The notes under the pieces are model-generated. The model was given only the letters and a program-made list of their open reading frames with translations, did not search any database and was not told the DNA's origin. Positions 6,450 to 11,796 of a DNA stretch of 12,801 nt are shown here, in pieces. The DNA is from an uncultured Subdoligranulum sp. (GTDB lineage Bacteria > Bacillota > Clostridia > Christensenellales > CAG-314). The translations under genes and the position numbers were made by a program. The stretch covers positions 1 to 12,801 of the forward strand of contig URVX01000017.1 of the NCBI GenBank assembly GCA_900551395.1. The letters run 5' to 3'. The stretch's first letter is position 1. Every line of letters starts with the position of its first letter.

Positions 6450-6980
6450 TCATCCTCCCAGAAGCTTTTCCCACTCCGTTGCGGGAACAAGCTTAATCGC
6501 CCCAAAGGCGGCGGCTCCCACTATCACTCCCGACAGCAATCCGATAAGCGCAAGATAAGGCGAAAGCGACAAAATAGCCGTCGTCTCCGTCACAAGCGCA
6601 TAAACGATATTTTGAACGACATTGTGCGTCACCGCGCCCGCAACGCTCAGCGCGACTATCCCGAAACGGTTCTTTCCGCCCAAAAACAGCAGCGACATGA
6701 CGGTCAGCGAAACAACGCCTGCAGGCAGACTGTACATAAGCGACGAAAAGCCTCCGGCAAAGAGATTGCCCAGAATTATCTTGACGGCAAGCACAGCAAA
6801 GGCGTGTCCCGTACCAAGACATACAAGCGCAAGCAAAACGAAAATGTTTGACAATCCCATTTTCGCGCCGGGCAAAATCAACGGCGGAAACAGACCTTCC
6901 ACAACAAAAACCGCCAGCGCGGCGGCGGACAGCACGGCGGTCGCGGCTATACGTGAAGCGTTAAATCGTTTTTCCGACAT
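6450..6980 (-). CDS. Gx transporter family membrane protein (heptaprenyl diphosphate synthase component I-like)
   Basis: 176 residues from ATG 6980, which shares one base with the stop of the upstream gene (TGATG) and has GGGGAGG in front, so translation is probably coupled. It is hydrophobic with about five membrane helices. It has the family signature LPGAKMGLSNIFVLLAL (about 36-52) and a second conserved block VAGAVTHNVVQNIV in the C-terminal half. The historical name 'heptaprenyl diphosphate synthase component I' is misleading, since these are S-component-like membrane proteins of uncertain substrate. Next to NusG domain II and ApbE modules, relatives belong to flavinylation / extracellular electron transfer loci (EetB-like, from memory). 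That role is inferred from context. Confidence 0.85.
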   Translation of the reverse strand: MSEKRFNASRIAATAVLSAAALAVFVVEGLFPPLILPGAKMGLSNIFVLLALVCLGTGHAFAVLAVKIILGNLFAGGFSSLMYSLPAGVVSLTVMSLLFLGGKNRFGIVALSVAGAVTHNVVQNIVYALVTETTAILSLSPYLALIGLLSGVIVGAAAFGAIKLVPATEWEKLLGG

Positions 6981-8791
6981 CACACAACCTCCCCGTCGCT
7001 TTGCGAGCCGTTTCCGACGCCCGTAATTTTCAAGGCGTGGGGCACGCACAAAATGACGTCCCCCGCCCGCCTTACCGACAAGCCCCTGCATTGTCCTCCG
7101 CGGCAGTCGCTGTCAACCACCCGAGTCTCGCCGTCGCTTTTTATTTCGATAAAATTGACGCCCTTTTCCGTTGTTACGGTCAAGGCGAGCACATCTCCGT
7201 TTTTTTCTGCGGAAAGACCCGAAAAACCGTTTTTGCAAACATATTCCCCGCTTTTTACGTCATAAGAAAAAATTTGTTCACCGTCGAAATATATTTCAAC
7301 GGCAAATAGCTCGCCGCGCGGCTGCCCGAATATAACAAAGCCGAACAGAAGAACTATTATCAACGCCAACGCGCCGAAAACAAAAAGGTCTCTTTTGAAA
7401 AAAAGCCTTTGAGATTTTATCAGCTCCGTCCGTCCCCTTGTGTTGACGGCGGTTTTTGAATTTTGCCTTAAGGCGGCACTGCCCTGCGGTGCGCAGTTAA
7501 AATCTTCGGCTTGGTTCACATTTTCAGACACGGCTTTTTTTGCGCGTCTATTTCTCAAATCCAGCGCAACTACAAGCGCAGTGGCGGCAACAAGCAGCGA
7601 GACGCCGATTATAAGCCCCGCATAGTTAGCTGCGGCGATTTTAAGTCCGCCGTCGGAAAACTCCGCGCGCAAAAAGTCGCCCGTCACATCGAAATCCGCG
7701 TTTCCGGCTGCAATATATTTACCTGCCTGTCTTGTCATAACAGCAAAACCGTCAAGGCCGACCTGCTTTAACTCGGTTTTCAATGCCAGCTTTAAGGCGT
7801 CGGAGGCTTTTTCAGTCATAAAAACCGTGCTCAGCGCGTCCGCCGCCGCTCCGCTGCCGCACACTGTGACGGCGCTCATGACACCGCCGTCCACAGGACA
7901 TCCGGTTCGGGTATCGATGATGTGGCAGTATCTTTTGCCGTCGATTTCATAAAACCTTTGATAGTCGCCGCTCACTCCGAGGCTCACGTTTTCCAACCCC
8001 GAAATGACGAGAGCGCGCTCACTCTGATTTCGCGGATGACTGATTTCCACCGAAAAGCCTCCGTCGAAAGGACTGTCGAGAAAAACGAGGCTGCTTTGAC
8101 CTATGTTTATCGACGCGTAAGTCTCGCCCTTTTCCAAAAGCAAATCGCGCACTCTGTCTGCGGCAAAGCCTTTGCCAACCGCGCCCAAATCCAGCATAAC
8201 GCCGTATTCCGTTCCGTCAACCTCGACGGTTTTCAACGGCTTGACAAAAAAATTCCCGCCGTATTCCAAAAGAGAAAAATCAGTCAGCTCCTTGAACGCT
8301 TCAACATACCTCGCGTCGGGCAAAACGCACTCCTCTCTGTCATAAGGCATTCCGACTTTTTCGCCGTTGTAAAAGCGCGAAGAAAAGCCCCACAAATCCA
8401 CCGAAGCGGCAGCCGTCGGGTCGAACAGCCCGTCGGAAGCCTCGAACAATTTCCGACACTCCTCCAGCGCGGAGTAAGTCAAGGCGCTTATTTCCAGCCT
8501 TTCGCCCGGACGAGCCGCGTTGAACCGAGAAACGTCGCTGTTTCTGTCCGACGCGCTCAACGCGCCGTCGATTTCTTCGAGCAGAGACCTTACGTCCTCC
8601 AGTGCGTCTGCCATTTCATCCTTACGCGCCTGCGTAGGATTTTTTTCGAAAATTTTCACGCAGCAATAAGTCCCGAAAAAATCAAAGGACTCAAAAGACG
8701 CAGTATATATTTTTTCCCCGTCCGAACATCCGAACAGAGCAAAAAGAGCAAAAATCAATGCCGTCAATGAATAAAAAAATTTGTGCTTCAT
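6980..8791 (-). CDS. apbE: ApbE (FAD:protein FMN transferase) lipoprotein fused to a NusG domain II
   Basis: 603 residues. The N-terminus is a lipoprotein signal with a lipobox ending at Cys22 (ALFGC), so the enzyme faces outward. Residues 30-375 are ApbE: ASDGLFDPT (118-126), DLGAVGKGFAADRV (201-214), HIIDTRTGCPV (290-300) and ADALST (317-322). ApbE uses FAD to attach FMN to Ser/Thr of exported proteins. Two membrane helices follow (about 389-411 and 469-489), separated by a hydrophilic cytosolic linker. From about 490 to 595 there is a NusG domain II, with the typical C-x4-C (563, 568), Cys582 and a final L-x-I-T-G. Separate proteins usually carry these two parts, so the fusion is notable. 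The Gx transporter overlaps its end by one base. The predicted promoter gives only a very short leader. Confidence 0.92.
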   Translation of the reverse strand: MKHKFFYSLTALIFALFALFGCSDGEKIYTASFESFDFFGTYCCVKIFEKNPTQARKDEMADALEDVRSLLEEIDGALSASDRNSDVSRFNAARPGERLEISALTYSALEECRKLFEASDGLFDPTAAASVDLWGFSSRFYNGEKVGMPYDREECVLPDARYVEAFKELTDFSLLEYGGNFFVKPLKTVEVDGTEYGVMLDLGAVGKGFAADRVRDLLLEKGETYASINIGQSSLVFLDSPFDGGFSVEISHPRNQSERALVISGLENVSLGVSGDYQRFYEIDGKRYCHIIDTRTGCPVDGGVMSAVTVCGSGAAADALSTVFMTEKASDALKLALKTELKQVGLDGFAVMTRQAGKYIAAGNADFDVTGDFLRAEFSDGGLKIAAANYAGLIIGVSLLVAATALVVALDLRNRRAKKAVSENVNQAEDFNCAPQGSAALRQNSKTAVNTRGRTELIKSQRLFFKRDLFVFGALALIIVLLFGFVIFGQPRGELFAVEIYFDGEQIFSYDVKSGEYVCKNGFSGLSAEKNGDVLALTVTTEKGVNFIEIKSDGETRVVDSDCRGGQCRGLSVRRAGDVILCVPHALKITGVGNGSQSDGEVV

Positions 8792-8805
8792 GAGTTTTCC
8801 ATTGT

Positions 8806-8833
8806 ATTATAGCACAAACGGGGACGCTTTCAA
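8806..8833 (-). promoter_or_regulatory. Predicted promoter of the apbE-NusG operon
   Basis: On the minus strand TTGAAA (8828-8833), 16-bp spacer, TATAAT (8806-8811). Transcription would start near 8799, only 8-9 nt from the ATG at 8791, with no good Shine-Dalgarno. Nothing else is visible in the A/T-rich gap to 9018. Confidence 0.6.
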
Positions 8834-9018
8834 TCATTTGCGACAAAATTGCCCGTCGTCATACGAAAAGACAGTTATCTGATTAATTTATGGATTTGTA
8901 TTATCAAACGACTGCGACCTGTGTCAGTTAAATACGGATATAAAAAAAGTTTATACTTTTCGCAAACAAATGCAAAACCCTGCAAGGCGGATAAAAAAGC
9001 AATTCTTTAAAAAAATCG

Positions 9019-9047
9019 TTGACAAACCCGAAAAAAGCAATTATAAT
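9019..9047 (+). promoter_or_regulatory. Consensus promoter of tRNA-Gln
   Basis: Perfect TTGACA (9019-9024), 17-bp spacer and perfect TATAAT (9042-9047), with a start near 9054, six bases before the mature tRNA. Confidence 0.85.
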
Positions 9048-9059
9048 ATTTGAGTTCGT

Positions 9060-9135
9060 TGGGGTATAGCCAAGCGGTAAGGCAACGGATTCTGACTCCG
9101 TCATTTCGCAGGTTCAAATCCTGCTACCCTAGCCA
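9060..9135 (+). tRNA. tRNA-Gln (anticodon CUG)
   Basis: The full cloverleaf is present: acceptor TGGGGTA (9060-9066) with TACCCTA (9125-9131, one G-U pair). The anticodon stem is ACGGA/TCCGT with loop TTCTGAC, so the anticodon CTG (9092-9094) reads CAG. The T arm is GCAGG/CCTGC. Discriminator G 9132 is followed by an encoded CCA (9133-9135). The last 21 bases (9115-9135) recur exactly at 10438-10458. Confidence 0.97.
9115..9135 (+). repeat. Direct repeat, proximal copy (att-like, within tRNA-Gln)
   Basis: 21 bases from CAAATCCTGC to CTAGCCA covering the T-arm 3' half, acceptor 3' strand and CCA. Identical to 10438-10458, with no similarity outside the 21 bases. Confidence 0.9.
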
Positions 9136-9142
9136 ACAAAAA

Positions 9143-9177
9143 ACGCACTTTTGTCTACCGACAAAGGTGCGTTTTTT
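9143..9177 (+). terminator. Terminator immediately after tRNA-Gln (carried by the element)
   Basis: ACGCAC plus TTTGTC pair with GACAAA plus GTGCGT around a TACC loop, with one T-G wobble between the two helices, followed by six T's (9172-9177). It lies 8 bp beyond the proximal repeat. Confidence 0.9.
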
Positions 9178-9185
9178 GAATGATG

Positions 9186-9375
9186 TTTGCCTTTGGCAAA
9201 TGATGTTGGCTTCGCCGAGTGATGACGGCTTCGCCTAATGATGTGTGCCTGACGGCACATTGGGGCAAACATCGCATCATTGCGGAACGAAGAGGAGCAA
9301 CATCATATTTGCGAAGCACATGCATCATATCGCCGCAGGCGATGCATCATTTTTAAAATACAATGCTTCGCCTTG
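9186..9375. repeat. Hairpin array 1 with TGATG / CATCAT linkers
   Basis: Short palindromes follow each other: TTTGCC/GGCAAA (9186-9200), GGC-TTC-GCC (9208-9216), GGC-TTC-GCC (9227-9235), TGTGCC/GGCACA (9244-9259), and after a less ordered centre ATCGCC/GGCGAT (9329-9343). Linkers are TGATG in the left half and CATCAT (9301, 9323, 9345) in the right half, so the array as a whole is inverted about a centre near 9265-9280. It ends with an 18-bp motif (9358-9375) repeated in array 2. Confidence 0.7.
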
Positions 9376-9401
9376 ATTTATTGGAGGAAGTGTGGTATAA
9401 T
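9373..9401 (+). promoter_or_regulatory. Predicted promoter of the element's gene
   Basis: TTGATT (9373-9378), 17-bp spacer, TATAAT (9396-9401), with a start near 9408. The -35 box begins inside the last three bases of the 18-bp repeat that closes array 1. Confidence 0.6.
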
Positions 9402-9426
9402 GATAAAGAAAGGCGGTGAACTCCCT

Positions 9427-9900
9427 ATGGAATTTTCTCATTGTGATAACGATGAAAAGCATTTGTCATTACACGATTGTATTGCTGAACGAGCATATTT
9501 TGAAAACGGGAAGTTAGGCTTTGAATTTAATGACGGATTTTGGATTTCGCCCGACCACCCCGAAAGCAACCTATCCAATCTTGTAAGAACAGATTTTTCC
9601 AAGGTTGAATACACTTTGGAAGATGGTGCGGACTACGACGTTACCATATATGTTTTCAAGAAAAATATTTTCATAAAAACAATTCGTATTGAATGGACAA
9701 TTCAAGAATTGCTAAATAACATCAACAGCGGAAAACACAAGTTAGAATTTTTGTATCAATATGTTGATTATAGTTCGAGAATTATTGAGTGTGAGTTAAA
9801 ACTCGATAAAAAGCCATACCGCATGGAGTGCGTAATAAAGATCTCTGCTCCTGAAGTCAGTTACTATTGGAATAATTTGTGCGAGGACAGACCTTGGTAA
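9427..9900 (+). CDS. Hypothetical protein carried by the tRNA-Gln element
   Basis: 157 residues, not assigned to a family. The protein opens MEFSHCDNDEKHLSLHDCIAE and continues with RAYFENGKLGFEFNDGFWI. It alternates charged and aromatic residues, has no signal peptide or membrane helix, and looks like a small soluble beta-rich cytosolic protein. It contains four cysteines (residues 6, 17, 129, 140 approx.) and another near the end (CEDRPW). Start choice: an in-frame ATG at 9400 overlaps the predicted -10 box and cannot be in the transcript, whereas ATG 9427 has an AAGGCGGTG ribosome site. It is visibly richer in A/T than neighbouring genes, a sign of separate origin. It is the only gene between the two hairpin arrays, so it is the element's cargo. 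Function unknown; a defence or immunity role would be a guess. Confidence 0.75.
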   Translation: MEFSHCDNDEKHLSLHDCIAERAYFENGKLGFEFNDGFWISPDHPESNLSNLVRTDFSKVEYTLEDGADYDVTIYVFKKNIFIKTIRIEWTIQELLNNINSGKHKLEFLYQYVDYSSRIIECELKLDKKPYRMECVIKISAPEVSYYWNNLCEDRPW

Positions 9901-10011
9901 ATGGAGTTACATAGATTTGTTTGCAAGATTAATGCGCGGTTTTCAAAATCAAGTTGACCTTTTCTTCGCTTTCACCTCGATTTTTGACCTTTTCACTCGT
10001 TCAAGTCAAAA

Positions 10012-10044
10012 AATCCGACAAGTTTCGACTTGTCGGATTTTTTT
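10012..10044 (+). terminator. Strong terminator downstream of the element's gene
   Basis: A perfect 12-bp stem, AATCCGACAAGT (10012-10023), tetraloop TTCG, and its complement (10028-10039), followed by T's to 10044. It lies about 110 nt after the stop at 9900. The gap contains a short repeat TTGACCTTTTC / TTGACCTTTTC (about 9953 and 9984) and no gene. Confidence 0.9.
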
Positions 10045-10046
10045 AT

Positions 10047-10212
10047 CCATTGCGAAAGCAATGGCATATCATCACGCTTTAGCGTGTATCTCATCACCGA
10101 AGGTGCATATCATCAGCCGCAGGCTGTATTCGCTTTCGCAATGATGATATACAACGGCAAGCCGTTGGTGATATACAATGCTTCGCCTTGTTGATATACA
10201 CGCCTTTGGCGT
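10047..10212. repeat. Hairpin array 2 with ATATCATCA / TGATGATAT linkers
   Basis: Successive hairpins: CCATTGC/GCAATGG (10047-10064), CACGC/GCGTG (10073-10086), CACC/GGTG (10095-10105), CAGCC/GGCTG (10114-10126), CAACGGC/GCCGTTG (10152-10167), the imperfect CAA..GC/GC..TTG (10176-10190) and CACGCC/GGCGTG (10199-10212). Linkers read CATATCATCA or TATCTCATCA in the left half and TGATGATATAC, GTGATATACA or TTGATATACA in the right half. The linker orientation flips near 10130, making the array one large inverted repeat studded with hairpins. The 18-bp motif at 10173-10190 equals 9358-9375. Confidence 0.75.
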
Positions 10213-10307
10213 GATTTTTCGTTTGAGTTCGAAACCTTATTGCAACCCTCGGAAAATATCTTTTTCGTAGCCTTTATACAAAGTCGTCGGCGCCTTTGTC
10301 GCGAAAG

Positions 10308-10336
10308 AAAAAACACCCGTTTCAGGGTGTTTTTTT
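10308..10336. terminator. Hairpin terminator inside the distal part of the element
   Basis: AACACCC (10312-10318), loop GTTTCA, GGGTGTT (10325-10331), then T's to 10336. The A-run before it makes it usable in both directions. No gene obviously ends here. The surrounding stretches 10213-10307 and 10337-10437 hold no supported gene. Confidence 0.7.
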
Positions 10337-10437
10337 CTTTCTCTCCTTTTGCTTGACGACTTTTTTACTTAGCGTATGCGGATACATCGAATTTTGTTTC
10401 ACTCGCTCCGCTCCCTCCCCCTGCGCTTCGCTCGGGA

Positions 10438-10458
10438 CAAATCCTGCTACCCTAGCCA
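10438..10458 (+). repeat. Direct repeat, distal copy (att-like tRNA-Gln 3' end)
   Basis: Exact 21-bp copy of 9115-9135. The rest of the tRNA is absent upstream, so this is not a second tRNA gene but a displaced target-site copy. Confidence 0.9.
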
Positions 10459-10461
10459 CGT

Positions 10462-10492
10462 CGGAGCAAAGCGCGCTTTGCTCCGTTTTTTT
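10462..10492 (+). terminator. Terminator just beyond the distal repeat (probable original tRNA-Gln terminator)
   Basis: CGGAGCAAAGC (10462-10472) pairs perfectly with its complement (10475-10485), then seven T's. It begins 4 bp after the distal tRNA copy and has no other gene to serve. The remaining stretch 10493-10629 is pyrimidine-rich, with a 15-bp direct repeat (CTTCCCTCGACTTTT at 10555 and 10586) and no gene I can support. Confidence 0.85.
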
Positions 10493-10629
10493 GCAAAAAA
10501 CTTCCGCCTGCCTGCTTGCTCCTCCTCTTTCGCAAAAAGTCTCGCTCTCTTTTTCTTCCCTCGACTTTTTGCGATTTTTATTTTGCTTCCCTCGACTTTT
10601 GGGCTTTTATCCGCCTTTGTCGGCAAAAC

Positions 10630-10654
10630 AAAAAAGACAGGCATTTTGCCCGTC
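10630..10654 (-). terminator. Terminator of the Spo0A-like gene
   Basis: On the minus strand GACGGGCA (10647-10654) pairs with TGCCTGTC (10636-10643, one G-T pair) across a 3-nt loop, followed by T's (10630-10635). It starts 8 nt after the stop codon. Confidence 0.85.
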
Positions 10655-10661
10655 CCTTGTT

Positions 10662-11408
10662 TCAGGTTTCGTCCAACAGCATTTTGTCGGCTATCAACGC
10701 AATAAACTCGCCGTTTGTGGGCTTTTCATTGGCGGTGTAAATTTTCGTACCGAACAAATTGTTGATGTTTTCTATTTTCCCTCTGTTCCAAGCCACTTCT
10801 ATGGCATGTCTGATAGCCCTTTCCACCTTGCTGGGAGTCGTGCCGAAGCGCTTGGCTATTTCGGGATAAAGGCATTTTGTAATGCTGTTGATTTTCTGCG
10901 AATTTTCCACGACGAGCTTTATTCCGTCTCTCAGATACTGATAACCCTTGATATGCGCCGGTATGCCTACGCTTATGAAAATATTCGATATCTTTTCATC
11001 CAAGGTTTTGCCCAGATTTGTAGGCTTTCCTGCCGTCGTGTATGTAGTTTTGGCAGATTGAAGATTTTGCAGCTTTTCGTTCAATACGGCGCAGTTGACC
11101 GGCTTAAGCAGATAACCCGCCGCGCCGCTGGTCAGACACCTCATCATAAAAGCCTCAGACTTGAGCTCGGACAAAATCAAAAATTTCATTGACTTCTTGT
11201 TTCTGAAATGCTCCATAAGGTCAAACGCATTCAGTTCGGGCAGCATTATCGGAGTTATTACCACGTCCACATCGTTTTCATCGAGATATTGCAAAGCCCT
11301 GTATCCGTCCGTCTCGTCAAGTACGAATTCATAATCATTGTTTTGAGCAAAATATTCCCTTATTTTGTTTTTGCTTTCCGTATCCTCACCGATTAAAGCT
11401 ATCTTCAA
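10662..11408 (-). CDS. spo0A: Spo0A-like response regulator with degenerate receiver domain
   Basis: 248 residues. TTG 11408 is taken as the start because AAGGAGG (11417-11423) lies 9 nt before it and the receiver fold begins there (LKIALIGED). The longer frame to 11498 crosses the promoter. The C-terminal half (about 136-245) is the Spo0A DNA-binding domain almost motif for motif: IFISVGIPAHIKGYQYLRDGI, TKCLYPEIAKRFGTTPSKVERAIRHAIEVAW and KPTNGEFIALIADK. The N-terminal receiver keeps the acidic pair (E8, D9), the switch Ser80 and Lys102, but the phosphorylation site is replaced: VVITPIMLPEL has Pro53 where Spo0A has Asp in LLDIIMP. It should not accept a phosphate there. It is either the genome's Spo0A working without phosphorylation, or a paralogue. 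A 0A-box-like site lies upstream. Confidence 0.9.
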   Translation of the reverse strand: MKIALIGEDTESKNKIREYFAQNNDYEFVLDETDGYRALQYLDENDVDVVITPIMLPELNAFDLMEHFRNKKSMKFLILSELKSEAFMMRCLTSGAAGYLLKPVNCAVLNEKLQNLQSAKTTYTTAGKPTNLGKTLDEKISNIFISVGIPAHIKGYQYLRDGIKLVVENSQKINSITKCLYPEIAKRFGTTPSKVERAIRHAIEVAWNRGKIENINNLFGTKIYTANEKPTNGEFIALIADKMLLDET

Positions 11409-11431
11409 TTTTATCGGCCTCCTTGTGATAA

Positions 11432-11461
11432 AGTATAACATATACGAATTAAGCTTGTCTA
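11432..11461 (-). promoter_or_regulatory. Predicted promoter of the Spo0A-like gene
   Basis: On the minus strand TAGACA (11456-11461), 18-bp spacer, TATACT (11432-11437), putting the start about 20 nt before TTG 11408. It is weaker than the other promoters in the window, which fits a regulated gene. Confidence 0.45.
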
Positions 11462-11467
11462 CCGTTA

Positions 11468-11518
11468 TTGTACAAAATAAAACGCTAAATTTGTACAATT
11501 TTCACGTATTTTGTCGAA
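11468..11518. promoter_or_regulatory. Candidate operator region: two TTGTACAA palindromes and a 0A-box-like site
   Basis: The 8-bp palindrome TTGTACAA occurs at 11468-11475 and 11491-11498, 23 bp apart, just upstream of the predicted promoter. A perfect 0A-box core, TGTCGAA, lies at 11512-11518 within TTTTGTCGAATTA. One further core match inside the permease coding region shows that chance hits occur, so autoregulation is only suggested. Confidence 0.35.
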
Positions 11519-11796
11519 TTACGTAGCAAGAAAGAGAAAAAAGCGCATTTTTCATACAGTTTTGTTGGTAAATGTCCTAAAAAGTCAATAAAACGAGAAC
11601 TTTCAATCTTATAGCAGAAAGTGTTAAATAAATTACCATAAACGCTGCTAAAAGTCAATTAAGCGTAACGTCGCAAAAACGGACTATTCTAAACATTTCG
11701 CGCGGAAAATTGCACTTTAAATCGAATTTTGTTCTTGCCGCTACTCATTTTGGGTAAATATGCGTTTATTTTTCAGGCTTGTGTAAAATTTATTTC
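11519..11796. other. A/T-rich intergenic region without a supported gene
   Basis: This stretch between the Spo0A-like gene and the HTH gene holds no convincing ORF or hairpin. Two related blocks, AAAAAGTCAATAAAACG (from 11579) and CTAAAAGTCAATTAAGCG (from 11648), lie about 70 bp apart. Read on the minus strand each contains TTGACT, and the second has TAATTT 17 bp on, a possible distal promoter towards the Spo0A-like gene. Confidence 0.4.

Larger units (their letters stand above)
9115..10458 (+). mobile_element. Putative non-autonomous element integrated at the 3' end of tRNA-Gln
   Basis: The two ends are exact 21-bp copies of the tRNA-Gln 3' end, as left by tyrosine-recombinase integration at tRNA genes. 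Between them are a terminator directly behind the tRNA, a hairpin array (9186-9375), one A/T-rich gene (9427-9900), more terminators and a second hairpin array (10047-10212). The unit is 1,323 bp from repeat to repeat. No integrase, relaxase or replication gene is inside, so it would need help in trans, or it is the remnant of a larger island. Confidence 0.7.

Noticed and set aside
7922..8770. 282-codon plus-strand open frame
   Set aside because: It lies wholly inside the apbE gene on the other strand, which has all ApbE motifs. There is no ribosome site or recognisable domain.
9280..9426. N-terminal extension of the element's gene (upstream in-frame ATGs at 9280 and 9400)
   Set aside because: These codons fall in the hairpin array and in the predicted -10 box, so they are not in the transcript. 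ATG 9427 has a ribosome site.
9186..10212. CRISPR array
   Set aside because: The repeated parts are 5-11 bp linkers and the palindromes vary and reverse orientation. There are no 23-37 bp identical repeats or equal spacers, and no cas genes.
10430..10492. Second tRNA-Gln gene
   Set aside because: Only the last 21 bases of the tRNA are present. The D arm, anticodon arm and 5' acceptor strand are absent.
10447..10644. 65-codon Lys/Arg-rich minus-strand frame downstream of the Spo0A-like gene
   Set aside because: It overlaps two terminators and the tRNA-derived repeat, has no ribosome site, and its Lys/Arg content only reflects a pyrimidine-rich plus strand.
10296..11192. 298-codon plus-strand open frame
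   Set aside because: It starts in a terminator, runs through the distal tRNA-like repeat and then antisense to the Spo0A-like gene. Low-complexity Ser/Phe/Leu translation.
11535..11580. SigH-type promoter upstream of the Spo0A-like gene
   Set aside because: A TAGGACATT resembles the -35 element, but the -10 element would be GAAAA rather than GAAT and the spacing is uncertain.
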